Assembly: GCA_023055505.1 (NCBI GenBank)
Contig: JALIRH010000002.1
Location: forward strand, 34,543,733-34,607,732
DNA: 64,000 bases
Direction: 5' to 3'
Source of the DNA: Callipepla californica brunnescens
Lineage: Eukaryota > Chordata > Aves > Galliformes > Odontophoridae
The translations under genes were made by a program, and so were the position numbers. Position 1 is the stretch's first letter. Every line of letters starts with the position of its first letter. Shown piece by piece: positions 1 through 12,340 of this stretch. Under the pieces are notes generated by a model, which worked only from the letters and a program-made list of their open reading frames with translations, was not told the origin of the DNA and searched no databases.

Positions 1-3000
1 CTCTTCTAATGAGCTCATTGTTTTCACATTACTCTCGATTCATAACTATTTCGGTTATGTAACAATGTGTTCAATAATAGAAGAGGAGACAGCCTGAAGC
101 ATCTATCTTTTAAAAACTGGCATCTTTCCACAGTTCAGATGCAGAAGCCTTGGTACAAATGAAAAATTAAGACACGCTCTACATAGTTGGCAGTACCATT
201 CATTTCATTTAAATAAAATATCTATAGGCAGATTTCAATTTTTTAAGGAATTGTTGCTAATACTAGGATCTGTTGAGTGCATGCTCAGTGACTGGCACAA
301 TCACTGAGCACACAGATTAGACTTTCTTAATGTATGTTATCTGCTGTGTTGTCATATGGTAATGATTTTGCTTTTTCCAAACAGAATTATATCGGATATT
401 TGAATGCTCGCTACCTCTTGCGGCCAGTCTGTTTATGGTATCCTTGCTTTCCCTTCTCTAATTGGTTTTTAATTTTTTGTTATTATTATTTCTTTTGAAA
501 TACATTTTTTTTTTCTGGCAAACATGCAGTCACCATTTAAGCAGAAAATCTTTATTTTTATTTCCTTCTTTCTCCCTGTTACCTCAGTTCTCATGCAGTC
601 AGATTGTACAACCATTTTTCTTATTATTCTGACAACAATGACTATCTGGCTTCCTAAAAAATATAAATGCTACATTTTGTTGGTGTTATTAGCATTAAAG
701 AATACATAGCCCTTGAGATACATGTTGCTAAACAACTGGCTTCTGATGTACATACCTCTATAGCCCCTGTTTTGCCCCTCTTCACTGTCTTGTTGCTGAA
801 TTTGGCCAGGATAAGTAGAATAAAGGATAAATTGAAGCAGACCAATGAGGTCATTATTCAGGAACAAAAGCTTGGACTTTGGTAGGATGGTGACTCAAGG
901 TTAAGCGTTCATGTCATTTTTCTTATGGCAAGCTTTTCTCATAAAATTGTAGGCTAAGGTGGCATAGCTGATTAGGTCTATTCATATCAGCATGGTTATC
1001 TAAAAGATCACTTGTTTTATGAAGTTTCTGTCATTTGAGGCAGAAATGCCACAGATATTTAACCAAAAACGTGGAATTTTGTCCTTTAGATTTGAGAAGA
1101 CATCATTGATTCAGACCGTTTACTGATATTTCCAATTCTGTAAATAGCCCAAATCAAAGGATACTTAGTTCTGAAGCATCCACTGTTTAGCTCCCATCTG
1201 AAGTATACTAAAATCTGCTTGTAATGAATTCAGATATAATGAAAATCTTCTTCACTATAAAGTAAAATTAAAGCCTTTATCCTTTCAGTGCTTTGAAGTG
1301 GTGTTACTTTTGCAGAGGACTTTCTCTCTGGAATGTAATAAAGATCTAGAACGTTCCCCTAAACTCAAGAGCTGAGAAAAAACACCACCACAGTCACGAT
1401 ATGAAAGTGCAACCATTGGCAAAGTTGTTGGCAGGTCTGTGGTAAATACATCTACTCTTTTTGATTCGAAAGTGAAAAGGAAAGCCTGCTAGTGCTTTTG
1501 TGACCACTGGAATGAAAACGAGCTGTTTCATATCTTTCTGAGTGCAGGAAATTGTGCTGATACTAAAGCAAACCATGAAAGCAGGAAACCTGGAGTGGTG
1601 TGTAGGAAGACCCTAATCCTTCTCCCCATGCTCTAGGAAGAGCTAATGCTGCAGGTCACAGTTATTATTAATGCATATGATCTGTACTTGCATTCTGCTT
1701 AGTTTGAAGTTGACAAATAGTTTGTGTAATTGAATAAAATTTAAAAAAATTTAGAAGTATGTATACATAGGAAGCACTAGTGCTGTATAACTTGCTGCTT
1801 TTTTTTCAGGTATTACCATAGTATGATAGGATTATATTTACTACAGTCAGTGATTAACACCATACAAATTATGTGTTGTTCTGACATGTTACTATTGCCT
1901 GCACTACTCATATTACTTACAGAAGCCTCCTCAAGTGTAATCAACACTGATGTGGGATCAAGCACAACCTAACCAGTTCTTAAGCAATGATTTTTTTTTT
2001 TTTTTTTTTTAAGAATCGCAGAAGAACCTTATATTTAAAATGTCCACATGTAGTTACACTTGACACAATTTGGGTTGTGGAATTTTATGGCACTGGTATT
2101 TTATTTCCTTTTCCATAAGTGAAATTAATGTTTTAAATGCAGTTCAATTGCTTCCACCATTTTTTAACTGTTACTAGTTAAAGACAATTGAATTAGCAAG
2201 TCAAAGTCTAATTACAGCAAAAGCTGTGCTATCCATTCTTCCATGCAAGAAGCCTGTGCAAATTAAACAGCCATTTTGCTGAACACCCTCAATATTAGGT
2301 GTGTAGGCACATTCAGACTGTTTATAGTTGTTTTAGGAATATTTCATTTTTCAGTAGATCTTCCTCGAGATGTTGAGCAGGGGCTTCTTGAGTCGGCAAA
2401 GATATACAAGGTATTTTCACTGTAGGATAGTGAGATAGAAATCAAATTTTAGATTAACACTTCTGTGTAAATTGAAAAGTCAGGGGAGAGGCCATCAGTC
2501 CTTTGGGATAGTGACAAGCATTGAGCTCAGAATGTCCTATTTCCACAGCTCATGAATCACTCATGGTAAATGTACAGTTCATGGATTTAAACTCACTAGG
2601 ATTATGGTAACCAAATCTTTTTGTACATGTGTGAGACCAGAACACCTTTATAGGTTCCTTGCTATTTTCTTCTTTTTGTATTAGACACTTAGAGACTTTT
2701 CTTTTTCATTATCTATCTTGTATAACAGTAATCAGCAAATGGTGTATACAGTGTCCATAATAATTTATATTGTTTTGCAAAGTTTATTTAGTATGGTATT
2801 ATATCTTCTTTACCACAAGTAAACCCCTCCCCATTTTATGAGGATGTATTTTTACTGTACGTATTTCCTACCTTGGCAATGTCTCTGCTGGCAGTTTCTA
2901 AAGCAGGGACAAATGCCTCTTAGAAATGGACAAAGACTCACAGCAGCTTCCCATTAAGAAGAGCACATGGTAGGGGAGATAGCAAACTCCTGAGAAACAC

Positions 3001-4652
3001 TGCTACAAAACATGCGCTGAAACAAAGTCCTCACAAGTAAAGATGATGATATCACTGCCAAACCCTGTCCTGTTATTTTCATTCTCTGGAGTTTCACTTT
3101 TGCCTTTGCAGTCTAGCCTTTCTGTTCTATTTCATACTAAGACAATCAGTAAAAGAAGTGTAAACCTTTTTGGGAAATAGCCAAGGTAACCAAAACTAGG
3201 GTAATGTGCCCTCCACTGACTTCTTTGTTCATCAGTTCATTGAAAACATGCAACGCTCTTGATTGTTGATTGTTAAAGTTTTTATATCCGTGCTCATACA
3301 TGGGTGTAAAAGAGTAACCTTAGGCATTGAGGAAGACCGCATTACTATGATAACTAAAGAAAACCTCTTTGTTGATAATTGGGTATTGATTCTTCCCTTG
3401 TCCTTCTGCATGCCTTCATGCACTATACTGTTTACACACTCATATTTGGGAAAGTGTTGTCTTCTAATAGTTGTTATTTGAAATTATGGCCTCATTTTCA
3501 TCTTTCCTGAAGAAACTTTGTAGCTGCAGAATGTGTTTAAGTCCTTGCACTTCCAGAGTAAAAAAGGCAACATTTATGGCAGGACCATGCTGCAGGAGAG
3601 GAGCTAAAAGGATGGAGCTAGTCTCTCCATGCTATGAATCTCAGGACTGTGGCTGTGGCATGTTACAAAGACTGGCAGTTTCCAAAAGGAGGTTCAAAGT
3701 GTCTGAACCTCTGTAACTGATCTCTTCAACTCTTCATTTGGATCGTGTATCTAACACTGTTCACTGTTTCCCTTTAAGAAATCGAAGCATGGCTACTAAT
3801 ATTCCCCAATTAGGCCTACCTGTTGCATGAAGAATGTAGATAAATAATAGCAATTATCCTCCTTGGTGGAGGGAAATATACTCTGACTTTGTCAGATACT
3901 CTTACTTCGCCTGTGGCTTTTCCTTGGATCAAGTTGAAATGGATGACTTAATGGCAGTGGACAACACAAGTCTAAACAGTTGATTTATGGAAAAACTAGT
4001 TTATATGGCTGACAAAATGTATTTATTGTTTGATATTACAGATTAAGAAAAGAAAGATCTGTATTTTTGATAAACTGTAAATGTATTTTTATAAACTTAA
4101 AGAAAATTCATACAAAATGTGTACTGTTTTTATATTTATTTGTGTTTTTTTTTTTTGTAGCAGAACAAATGCCTTGTTCCATTGTAAGCCTAAAAGCAAT
4201 ATTTTTCTTCCTTACTGGATAGTTCTTGATCTGAGTGTCAGAGAGTCTTGTGAACCATTTTCAGCCAATGCTAATTTTATAAAATGCATTGCCTTTGCCA
4301 CAATCCCCATGAAAAAGGTATTCAGCCATATGATCACTCTTAGAAAATTTTAATAGGACCCTTGAAATCTGCTTGAATTCAACTTCTTAAAAAAAACGAC
4401 AAAAAAAGACCGTTTCTTTCTAAAGGTAGCTGTGAATGTAACAGAGGGTCTTATGCCTTAGAAGCAATTTTTTTTCCATACATAATAGTGAAACTCCACT
4501 GTTATGTGTTTAAAATATTCATTTTGTAAAGTTGAAATTCCTGCTTAGTAGTGGTGGCTTGGACTCCTTTTGTTTGTTTTGTGTAACTTCTATTATTATT
4601 ATTGTTTGATATTCATGTGATTTTCATTACACTTTCTGTATTTGTTTTTCAG
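1..4652 (+). other. TOX: TOX intron, 3' part (intron 2 by inference)
   Basis: This is non-coding sequence upstream of the first visible TOX exon. It ends in a pyrimidine-rich tract (TTTGTTTTTCAG) that forms the acceptor at 4651-4652. It is AT-rich and holds only short open frames that match no family I recognise. A run of 20 T lies at 1991-2010. I see no CR1 or LTR here. The intron number assumes the human exon order, in which about 56 codons precede the next exon. Confidence 0.85.
1991..2010. repeat. poly(T) tract, T20
   Basis: An uninterrupted run of 20 T in the upstream intron. I see no retroelement body next to it, so it is a simple homopolymer and not a recognisable retroposon tail. Confidence 0.9.
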
Positions 4653-4895
4653 TCTTTTCCTGGCCCAAGTCTTGAAAGTGAAGATTTTAACATACCTCCT
4701 ATCACTCCTCCGTCATTGCCTGACCATTCACTGGTGCACTTGAATGAAATAGAGTCTGGATATCACTCTCTGTGTCATCCAATGAACCATAATGGCCTCC
4801 TTCCATTCCACCCACAAAACATGGATTTACCTGAAATTACAGTTTCCAACATGCTTGGCCAAGATGGGACACTGCTTTCCAATTCCCTCTCTGTG
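4653..4895 (+). CDS. TOX: TOX internal exon (coding exon 3 by inference), N-terminal domain
   Basis: This exon encodes 81 codons of TOX, a nuclear HMG-box regulator of T-cell development and exhaustion and of other lineages. Translation starts SFPGPSLESEDF and ends LLSNSLSV, close to human residues 57-137 as I remember them. Differences I can name are Phe for Tyr near the start, LNEI for LNEV, and NSLS for NSIS. The segment is the acidic, Pro/Ser/His-rich N-terminal region that carries transactivation activity; it has no DNA-binding fold. Borders: acceptor AG at 4651-4652, donor GTAAG at 4896, both in phase 0, length 243 (divisible by three). The open frame runs on upstream to an ATG at 4602 and downstream to a stop ending at 4985, but both extensions are intronic. 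Identity is very sure; the exon number depends on the human gene model. Confidence 0.97.
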
Positions 4896-5024
4896 GTAAG
4901 CATTTTCAGTCTTTCCCTTTTGCACTACTTGAAGATACGAAAGTATGTGTATACAGACCCAGGGCTAGCTCCTGTGCCATTGTAGTCATAGAGCAAGCTG
5001 ACCTGACCCTCATTTTTCATCATA

Positions 5025-5100
5025 CTGTGAAATCCTCCTCCCACTGGAGTCAGTGGAGGTTTTACCATTGGATTCCTCAAAGCCAGGATGATACCCATTG
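5025..5100. repeat. possible ancient amniote interspersed repeat
   Basis: The stretch around CACTGGAGTCAGTGGAGG followed by TTTTACCATTG resembles a degenerate motif common in old interspersed repeats of birds, crocodiles and turtles (short blocks of the type 'aatggGAGTTTTgCCATTG'). I cannot name the family from memory. It may be chance similarity. Confidence 0.3.
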
Positions 5101-8100
5101 CCTGGAGTTGTATTAGTCCTACATTACACAGGTTTAAATAATGACAAAAGCAGGCCCAGGGTTTTTCTTCATTGGAGCAGGATTTGAATCCAGATGGTTG
5201 TTGTTCTATGTTGTTTTTTTTCTTATGAGACTCTTTTCATTCTAATTAGCATGTACTGAAAGATGTACAAAAAATTTAATATCTCCTTTCTTGTTTACCA
5301 CACATTTGGAAAACAGCAAATGTTATTTCTGATTCTAGGCCAAATCTTATAGCCTTTTTACAGTTTCCAGTCCTTATCCAGCCAGAATCCAATTGAAATG
5401 ATTGGACAATTTGCTTATAAAATCTGTCAGATACTCATTATGTTTGTAGTCTTGGGAAGCCTTGTATTATAAATCACTTCTTTGAATGCTAAATTGCTTG
5501 CAACAACTGCAGAGCTACTTTAGATGTTACATTTTCAAGTGGACTCTACAAATAATTAGTATACTTCCTGCATACCAACTCCCGACAAGAACTTTTTACA
5601 GAGACCATTATTTCACACTGGTGCAGAATTCTATGCCAAAGAGTAAAAAATCCCTTGATAGAGAATGGGACCTGGTGTTGTGTGGGACTCACTTGACTCC
5701 AGGAACTGTTGTAGATGAAACTGCAGATCCAGACAGATGAAGTTAAGGATCTGTTCTTTCTAGCCCTATTGTCTGGACTTCTCACCAGGACAGAGATTTA
5801 GCAAGCTGTGTCCCAGCTGGAAAGCTCTGTGCTTAGGGACTGAGGCTCTTTAGGCTTCCACCTTGCTAGCTCCTCACTGTATTGACTGAAATAAAATAAT
5901 AAATCAGCATTGGAGCAGAATGTGGAAGTTTGGGGCTGAGGGAGCTGAGCGCAGCTGCCGATCATCCCCTCAGGCAAACAGCCTCAGAGGCAGGGACTGG
6001 AGGAAAGCTAGGTTGGCCAAAGAACTGAGACTGTAAGCTGGAAGGAAAACAGTTTGCAATGAAAATCTTCATTGTCACGTGGTTTCACCACAACTTTAAT
6101 TAAAGTAAAGGTGCCATGATTTCAAGGAGCTCTGTGTTCGCTCTGAGAATGTCCAACAAGCTTTTACTGCAGGGAGACTAGTCTTGGCTTCTTATGTGCT
6201 GCTTAGTTGTTATTGATTTACAAGGATGTTGCATACTTCATGTTTGAGGTTGGAATCTGACCCCAGGGTTATGTTCAATAATGGGAGGCATGGGGTTTTC
6301 ATACAGAAATATAAAAATACTTTGTGGAAATGTATTTTAATTTTACTTGCATTTCTACAAAGCATATGTAGAGCTAATTCTTATGTGAGGTGCTCAGGAT
6401 CAGAACTGATGGATGGACCAGAAAAGTAAGAGAATCTCATGGCACTTCAGTCAAGACAATCAGTATTTCATTTTATCGACCTTTTCTGAGCCTTGGTTAC
6501 GGCTCAAAACTATGCATTCTTTTGAGCTCTGATGTTCTGCATTAACCTCTTGCAACAGACTCTGAACAAAGGGCCTAGAGACTTTATAGAACATCACAGT
6601 GAATTACTGCATTTAGGGCAAATGCAGAAAAGACCTGAATAATATAACTAGACAATTTTGCTATTGGGACTTAGTGTAGATCAGAAAATATGAAAATCAG
6701 AGCTCAGTAAAATATGCACTAAATTTAAACAGTCATTTCTCAGGATTCATTCAATAAATAAAGCATGATCCTTAAAGCATCATGGGCTAAATCCATTGTT
6801 ATCCTTTACTTGCTTGCCCTTCACACACAAGAGGGCTTCTTAACTAGCAATAGTTTTAACTGAAGCTGTCTTGTCCATCAAAGAGATTAAACTACATCTC
6901 ACATTTGTACAACTGGTAGGTTGTTAACACCACAATTCTTACAGCTCAAATACTGTTGTGCAGTATGGTTTCTTGGATTTGAATTTGGTAACAAGAGGAA
7001 TTAACTTGAGAGAGATAATTTAAGTTAATTCTTTGGTGAATTCAGTGCCTTCTTTGGTGAATTGAATGGTTCCATTGTCCTTTTGGCCTTCCATTGACGA
7101 AATTAAACAGGATTGTGTAGATTTAGCATTCTTTACACAGTATTGAAGCTCTTCTTTATAAACTTTACAACTTTTCTTCTTCGGTATGACTCTTTTTTTC
7201 TTGCTTTTCTTATCTGTAGGTTTCCCTTTTACTATCTCATCAAACTCTGATCCATTTAACTAGTATTTGCCTAAATCACATTTATATTGCCTTACATAGA
7301 ATATAGTGTATGAGTTTCTCCAATCTGCCTAAACCCTTGTTTTGTATAATTTCCACTATATCAGCAATCACTTGGAGTACATGGAAATTATGTATCTCAC
7401 TTCATTTTTCCAGGTACTAATAAGTATTTTTAGAAGAATTATTCTTAGAAATTAACCTGCTGGCTCTTCTCTATCCCTAATTAATTTCACATCTTCAGCA
7501 AATTTTTTTTGTACTGGGGCAAATTCAGCCGCAATGCAATGTGCATCTGATTGAATATTATTTTTTTAGTTTCAGCATCTTTCCTTTTAGTGAGTTTTAA
7601 ACCTTGTTAGTGTTGTAGGGATGATACCTCACTTTTTGTCAGCATTAGAATCAATGAGTTGTTTTCAATTGCTGTTTTTATAGACAAAGTGTTAATCAAT
7701 GCTAGCTGAATTGGAGAAAGGAAGCACAGTGAGCTCAAAAGCTAAGTAGTAAAGCATTTTGTACACTGTAGCATTTCTCTTTCATCTCAACTACCAGGTA
7801 TTTTCAGATGAGTATTTCTATTATTTTGGTCAGATTGAAAATTGGGGATTTAGCCTTCCTAAAAATCCTTCAAAACTCCTGTGGTTTCATAGTGTATAGC
7901 ACTCCCTCCAAGCTTCAACTGAAATCTCTTTTAGTAAGGATTGCAGGATTTGCCCCCAAGTTCTGTAAGCGTTCTTCTCTGTGGAAATGCTTAAATGCAC
8001 ACAATAAGAACCCACTCCTGGCTTAGTGAATTCTTATTAAGGATCAGGTTCTTACCGTTTTGGTTTTTTTTTGACACTGTGGGAATTTTTTCTGAAAAAT

Positions 8101-11100
8101 TTTACAGTGCTGGGAGATGGAAATTTCCTGTTACCATTTACTGTCTGGCACTTAAATTTGGAATTAACCTCCTTTGAAGTTTTTTAGATTGATTGAAGTT
8201 CCAGTTGTACTCGCAGTACTTGAAAAAATAAACCACTGACATTTCCCTTTTCCAGTATTCTGCTGTCAGTTCATATGTTGGCTTCTACATTTATTTATTC
8301 AATTTTTTCCACTTAGGTGATGTATTTTCACACATGCATATACACACAACACATACCCTCATTTATACCCTAGCATCACATACAGATTTATTCGGATACT
8401 CATTAGATTTCCCTTTTCATTGGCTACTGGGGGATGAGAAATCTGCAGAATTCATGCAGAATGTGAGTGTGGCTGCACAGTCCATCCCCAGCATGGTGGT
8501 CCATGTGTGGTAGCTCTCTAAGGTCCTTCTTCAAAATGGACATGGCTTCTATTCCCACTTCTTTTTTGGATTCAGTCAGATACAGCTATTGTTCTTTAAT
8601 GAAAATGTCTTAGCACTCCATAGGCACGTTTGTTTTCATACAGTGGAATATCCAGTCCCTTTTCAATGTACTATAATTGAATGTAGGTTTGGTTCAGTTT
8701 CACTTAGGCCTTGACCAGCCATCACTTCTCTGCATTAATTTTCCTAAAAAATTCCAAGAACTACAAGATACGCTCTTCCAACATTTGCAAATAAATGTGT
8801 GTATATAAATACCATCTTATGAAAATGGTCATTTTTCTGAAAATACTCTTCTTGGATGTGTTGTATAGAATGAGTTTTACTGTGTGTCCTTTCGATCAAC
8901 AAAATTACAGTCATTTCAGCTTTAGTATATACTATAAATTGTTGCTTTTTCCCCAAGAGACCAGGGTTAAAATCACACTGTTGTTTTCAGATACAGAAAG
9001 AAAAGCTATTTTTGGAATGCTTTCAGTTCATTCCTGTTTTGATCTTTTTGAAGACGTTACTTACGATGGTATACTATAGAAAATTTGCAAGAAAGAAATA
9101 AAAGAGACTTCAAATTCTTGGAAAGCTTCAAATTTCTGGGTTTGAACTTTAAAGTGAAAAAGATGTTAAAAGGCAATAAAATCAGGGGATTTATTTCCCA
9201 AATGCTCTACTTGTGCTGGCAACAAATGCCAGCATAATGTATATACTTAGGTTTATTGTCATTTTTAGTATACAGTCAAGGTACGCTTTGAATTCAGAGA
9301 CTACTGTACAACTGTTTTGACAACCACCACATGAGTAGGTAATGTGCAGGACATATGAAACTGAAGCAGAAATGTTTCTTTAGGTCTACAGGGAGTGCAG
9401 TACATCAGTGAATTCAGATATATTAAAGCAGCATGAATTTCTAATATGTTGCTCTTATGAAAAAGACCACTGGCATATTGAATAATACTGCTTTCAAAGC
9501 AGAGCAGAAAATGTGATTACAGACAATTTCATTGCTGTTTTAAAAATAAATATTTTCAAAATCTTGAGGTATTTTATTTCATGTAATGCAAAAAATATGT
9601 AACAGCGGACTAGAGCTAAAGATCTTCCAGGGCACTGAAGAGTAGGTGATATCAGTTATAATTATTCAGATGTGGAATAATAGATGTACTTGTTTGAAAT
9701 AAAATGCATGTCACAAAGGCCCATGTCCTTATATTAAAAAAAAAAAAGCAATAAAAAGCTTCTTTTTTCCTACACTGTGACAGAAGAATAAAGGCAATGA
9801 ATAATTATTTAACATTATGCCCCAATTCATCAAAGCCTCAACAATTACACTATACAATTACACTGTACTTTCTCATGAATTGTATTTTTTAGATATGCAA
9901 CCCATGAGAGAATAATATCTTAAGCAAAATATGCCACTGTGTGATATTGAAGAAAACAAGGCAGACGCTTTTTTTTTTTCATTTTTCATCTCAGGTAGAA
10001 TTACGCTGTTGTTTCTTATTCACAGTAGAGCTGCTAAGAAATCCAATACGGGAGATTGCTGTTGTTGTAGCTGGGGTGTATTTAAGAGCTTCATAAATAT
10101 TAGTTTAAATTCAGTATTCATGACTCATCTTGAGGCTGACCTATGTGGTTGATTTTTCTGTCACCTTTAGGTGTTAATGCAAACTACTGAGAAATTTTTG
10201 GTGCTGATGAAAAAATGAATAATTTTCATAACAAAACAAAATATTTTTCCCTTGTAACCTAAGTGTTGAGATTTGGATCCCAATTGGATACCTTTTCTAG
10301 CTTGTATTGCAGGGTAGTGGTAGAAGATACTTTTGAGTCTCTGGTGAATACTTCACATTTGTGTCTCATTACCAGGCTCTGGTCTTCAGTTCACATTAAA
10401 ATTTACTGTTATGCTACACAGACCTGCTGCTACCCCAAATTTTATTGCAGTGAATTATTGCCATCAGAACCACCAAATTATAAAGCTAAGGTCATAGAAC
10501 ACCTTGTGTAAAAATATTTTTTTCCTCTTATTAAGCCTTTTTTTTTTTATTCTTATAGGATTTTTTTTTTTTTTTGAGTAAGTGAGTGAGTTTTCACACT
10601 GAAATAAGCTTTATGTGACAAAAAGTTACAATGGTTAGTGAATGTTTTGTCAGGCAGCCTAATCATAAGGATACACAGCCAAATCTTCAGCTGATGTCAG
10701 TTGGCATGTCTTTATTGTCTTCTCTGGAATTATGATGATTTATTCAATCCAGGGCTCTGGGACATCATGTTTATCACTCCTTACTTTTGATGTCTGCTGT
10801 ATGTTTTGTCATCAGTAAGGCAACAGAAAATATATGCAGAGAAGCTGATTAAGATGTAACTTGATCAAGGTTTTATAAATACTTGCATATTGCATACATG
10901 CTAGTAGAAGGTTCTTTGCTGTGCTATAAAAAAAAAAGAATTAAAACTTTTCAATATCTACAAATTATAGCTGATTAAAATCAGACTGGAAACAAAACGT
11001 GCATTTTTAACACTAAAAGAGATTTACCATTTATTTAATATACTGTGGGAGGTGATGAGTTTTCTGAGGACTGAAATCAAGATGATGCATCTCTTAAACA

Positions 11101-12316
11101 GATGCGCTGTAGCTGGAACTGGTCTAATGACCTTCCAGCTGCAGCCAAGGGACCACAACCTTCCTGTGGGTCCTATTGTCCCCTGGGGCCAATGATCATT
11201 TTGCTACGGTAGAAGCAATGTCACTGGTAGCACCTCAACTGGTAACACTTCTGCAGTTGTTCCCTGCCAGTGAAAATCAGCATCCTGTGATTACAGGCTA
11301 CTGATGGACCCCACCTCGGAGTTAGGCCTAGAATTGCTGTGAGAATTTTTGTGGTTAGTGTTTTACATGAGCTTAATTTTTTTTCTGATCTTGAAGTACC
11401 TGGAAAAACTTGTTCCTGTCTGTAACTACTAAGAATTTATATTAAAGCAGGCAGGCGTTTTCCTATCACTGCAAGAAAAATATACACAAATGATCAGTAC
11501 TTGGTTTTGGTGGGAATTATTCGAGGTTTCATCTTTAAAATTGCCAGTGAAGCTGCTGATTTGCTGTTAGTTGGGAAACACAAGTGTGCCTATTTGAGTG
11601 TGGTTGTTGGAACTCCATGTAGCTCATATATTTCACAAATTAGATAAAGAAGTATAATTTCAAGAATAACAAGGTGGCATTTTATTTTTGAAAACCCCTT
11701 CTACAGAAAACACTTTGGTGAACTACTTTCACAGCAGTTACCATGTCTAACAAGGACTTTACTTGCTACATGCAAATGCAAAACAATGCCCATGTGGCAG
11801 TATTAATTGTTTCTTTAACCAGATCCCATGGCATAGGCACAAGCTATGATATGAGGAATGGGGAAAGGACAGAAAGGCTTCAGTCCTGGATGGTATATGA
11901 TGCAGCACCTCTCTTGTCAGGGACTCACAGGAGTGATTAATGCATAAGAAGCATCATAGCTGCAAGTGTCAAACAAAACAGATAATAGAGTATGCAAATA
12001 GAGAAAACGTAACTCTCAGAAAATGTCAGAAATTCAGGGGTTTCAGCAGGAGAGATTGTTGACTTTTATCTGCTGCTTTTAACATTGCATGTAGTTGTCG
12101 AGAGCAGCAAGATAATGAAATGTTTCTGAAGACAGTCTTTGGCGAAAAAAAAAAAAATTGTTACTGATCCTGTAGACAGAATAGAAATAAAAATTCTTTC
12201 TCTAAAACTGTGAAGATGCTTTTGTGAGGACAAAAAGGAAGGAGAAGCCTGCAGTGCAGAGAAAAGGAGATTTTCGTGCATCAGGTAGAATAGCCTGTCT
12301 TTCCACTTGTTTTCAT

Positions 12317-12340
12317 TATATAAACGGATGCATTTGCATC
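12317..12340 (+). promoter_or_regulatory. TATA-like motif next to an octamer (POU) motif
   Basis: TATATAAA at 12317-12324 is followed by ATTTGCAT at 12332-12339, the exact POU octamer. The octamer sits in a 14-bp near-palindrome, GATGCATTTGCATC, at 12327-12340. No transcript or open frame of interest lies downstream. In AT-rich intron sequence both motifs can arise by chance, so this is only a candidate binding site. Confidence 0.2.

Noticed and set aside
4602..4652. An ATG at 4602 in frame with the TOX exon, suggesting a start codon and a 127-residue protein
   Set aside because: The sequence from 4602 to 4652 is a splice-acceptor tract ending TTTTTCAG, and TOX is known to have about 56 codons in earlier exons. 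The ATG is intronic.
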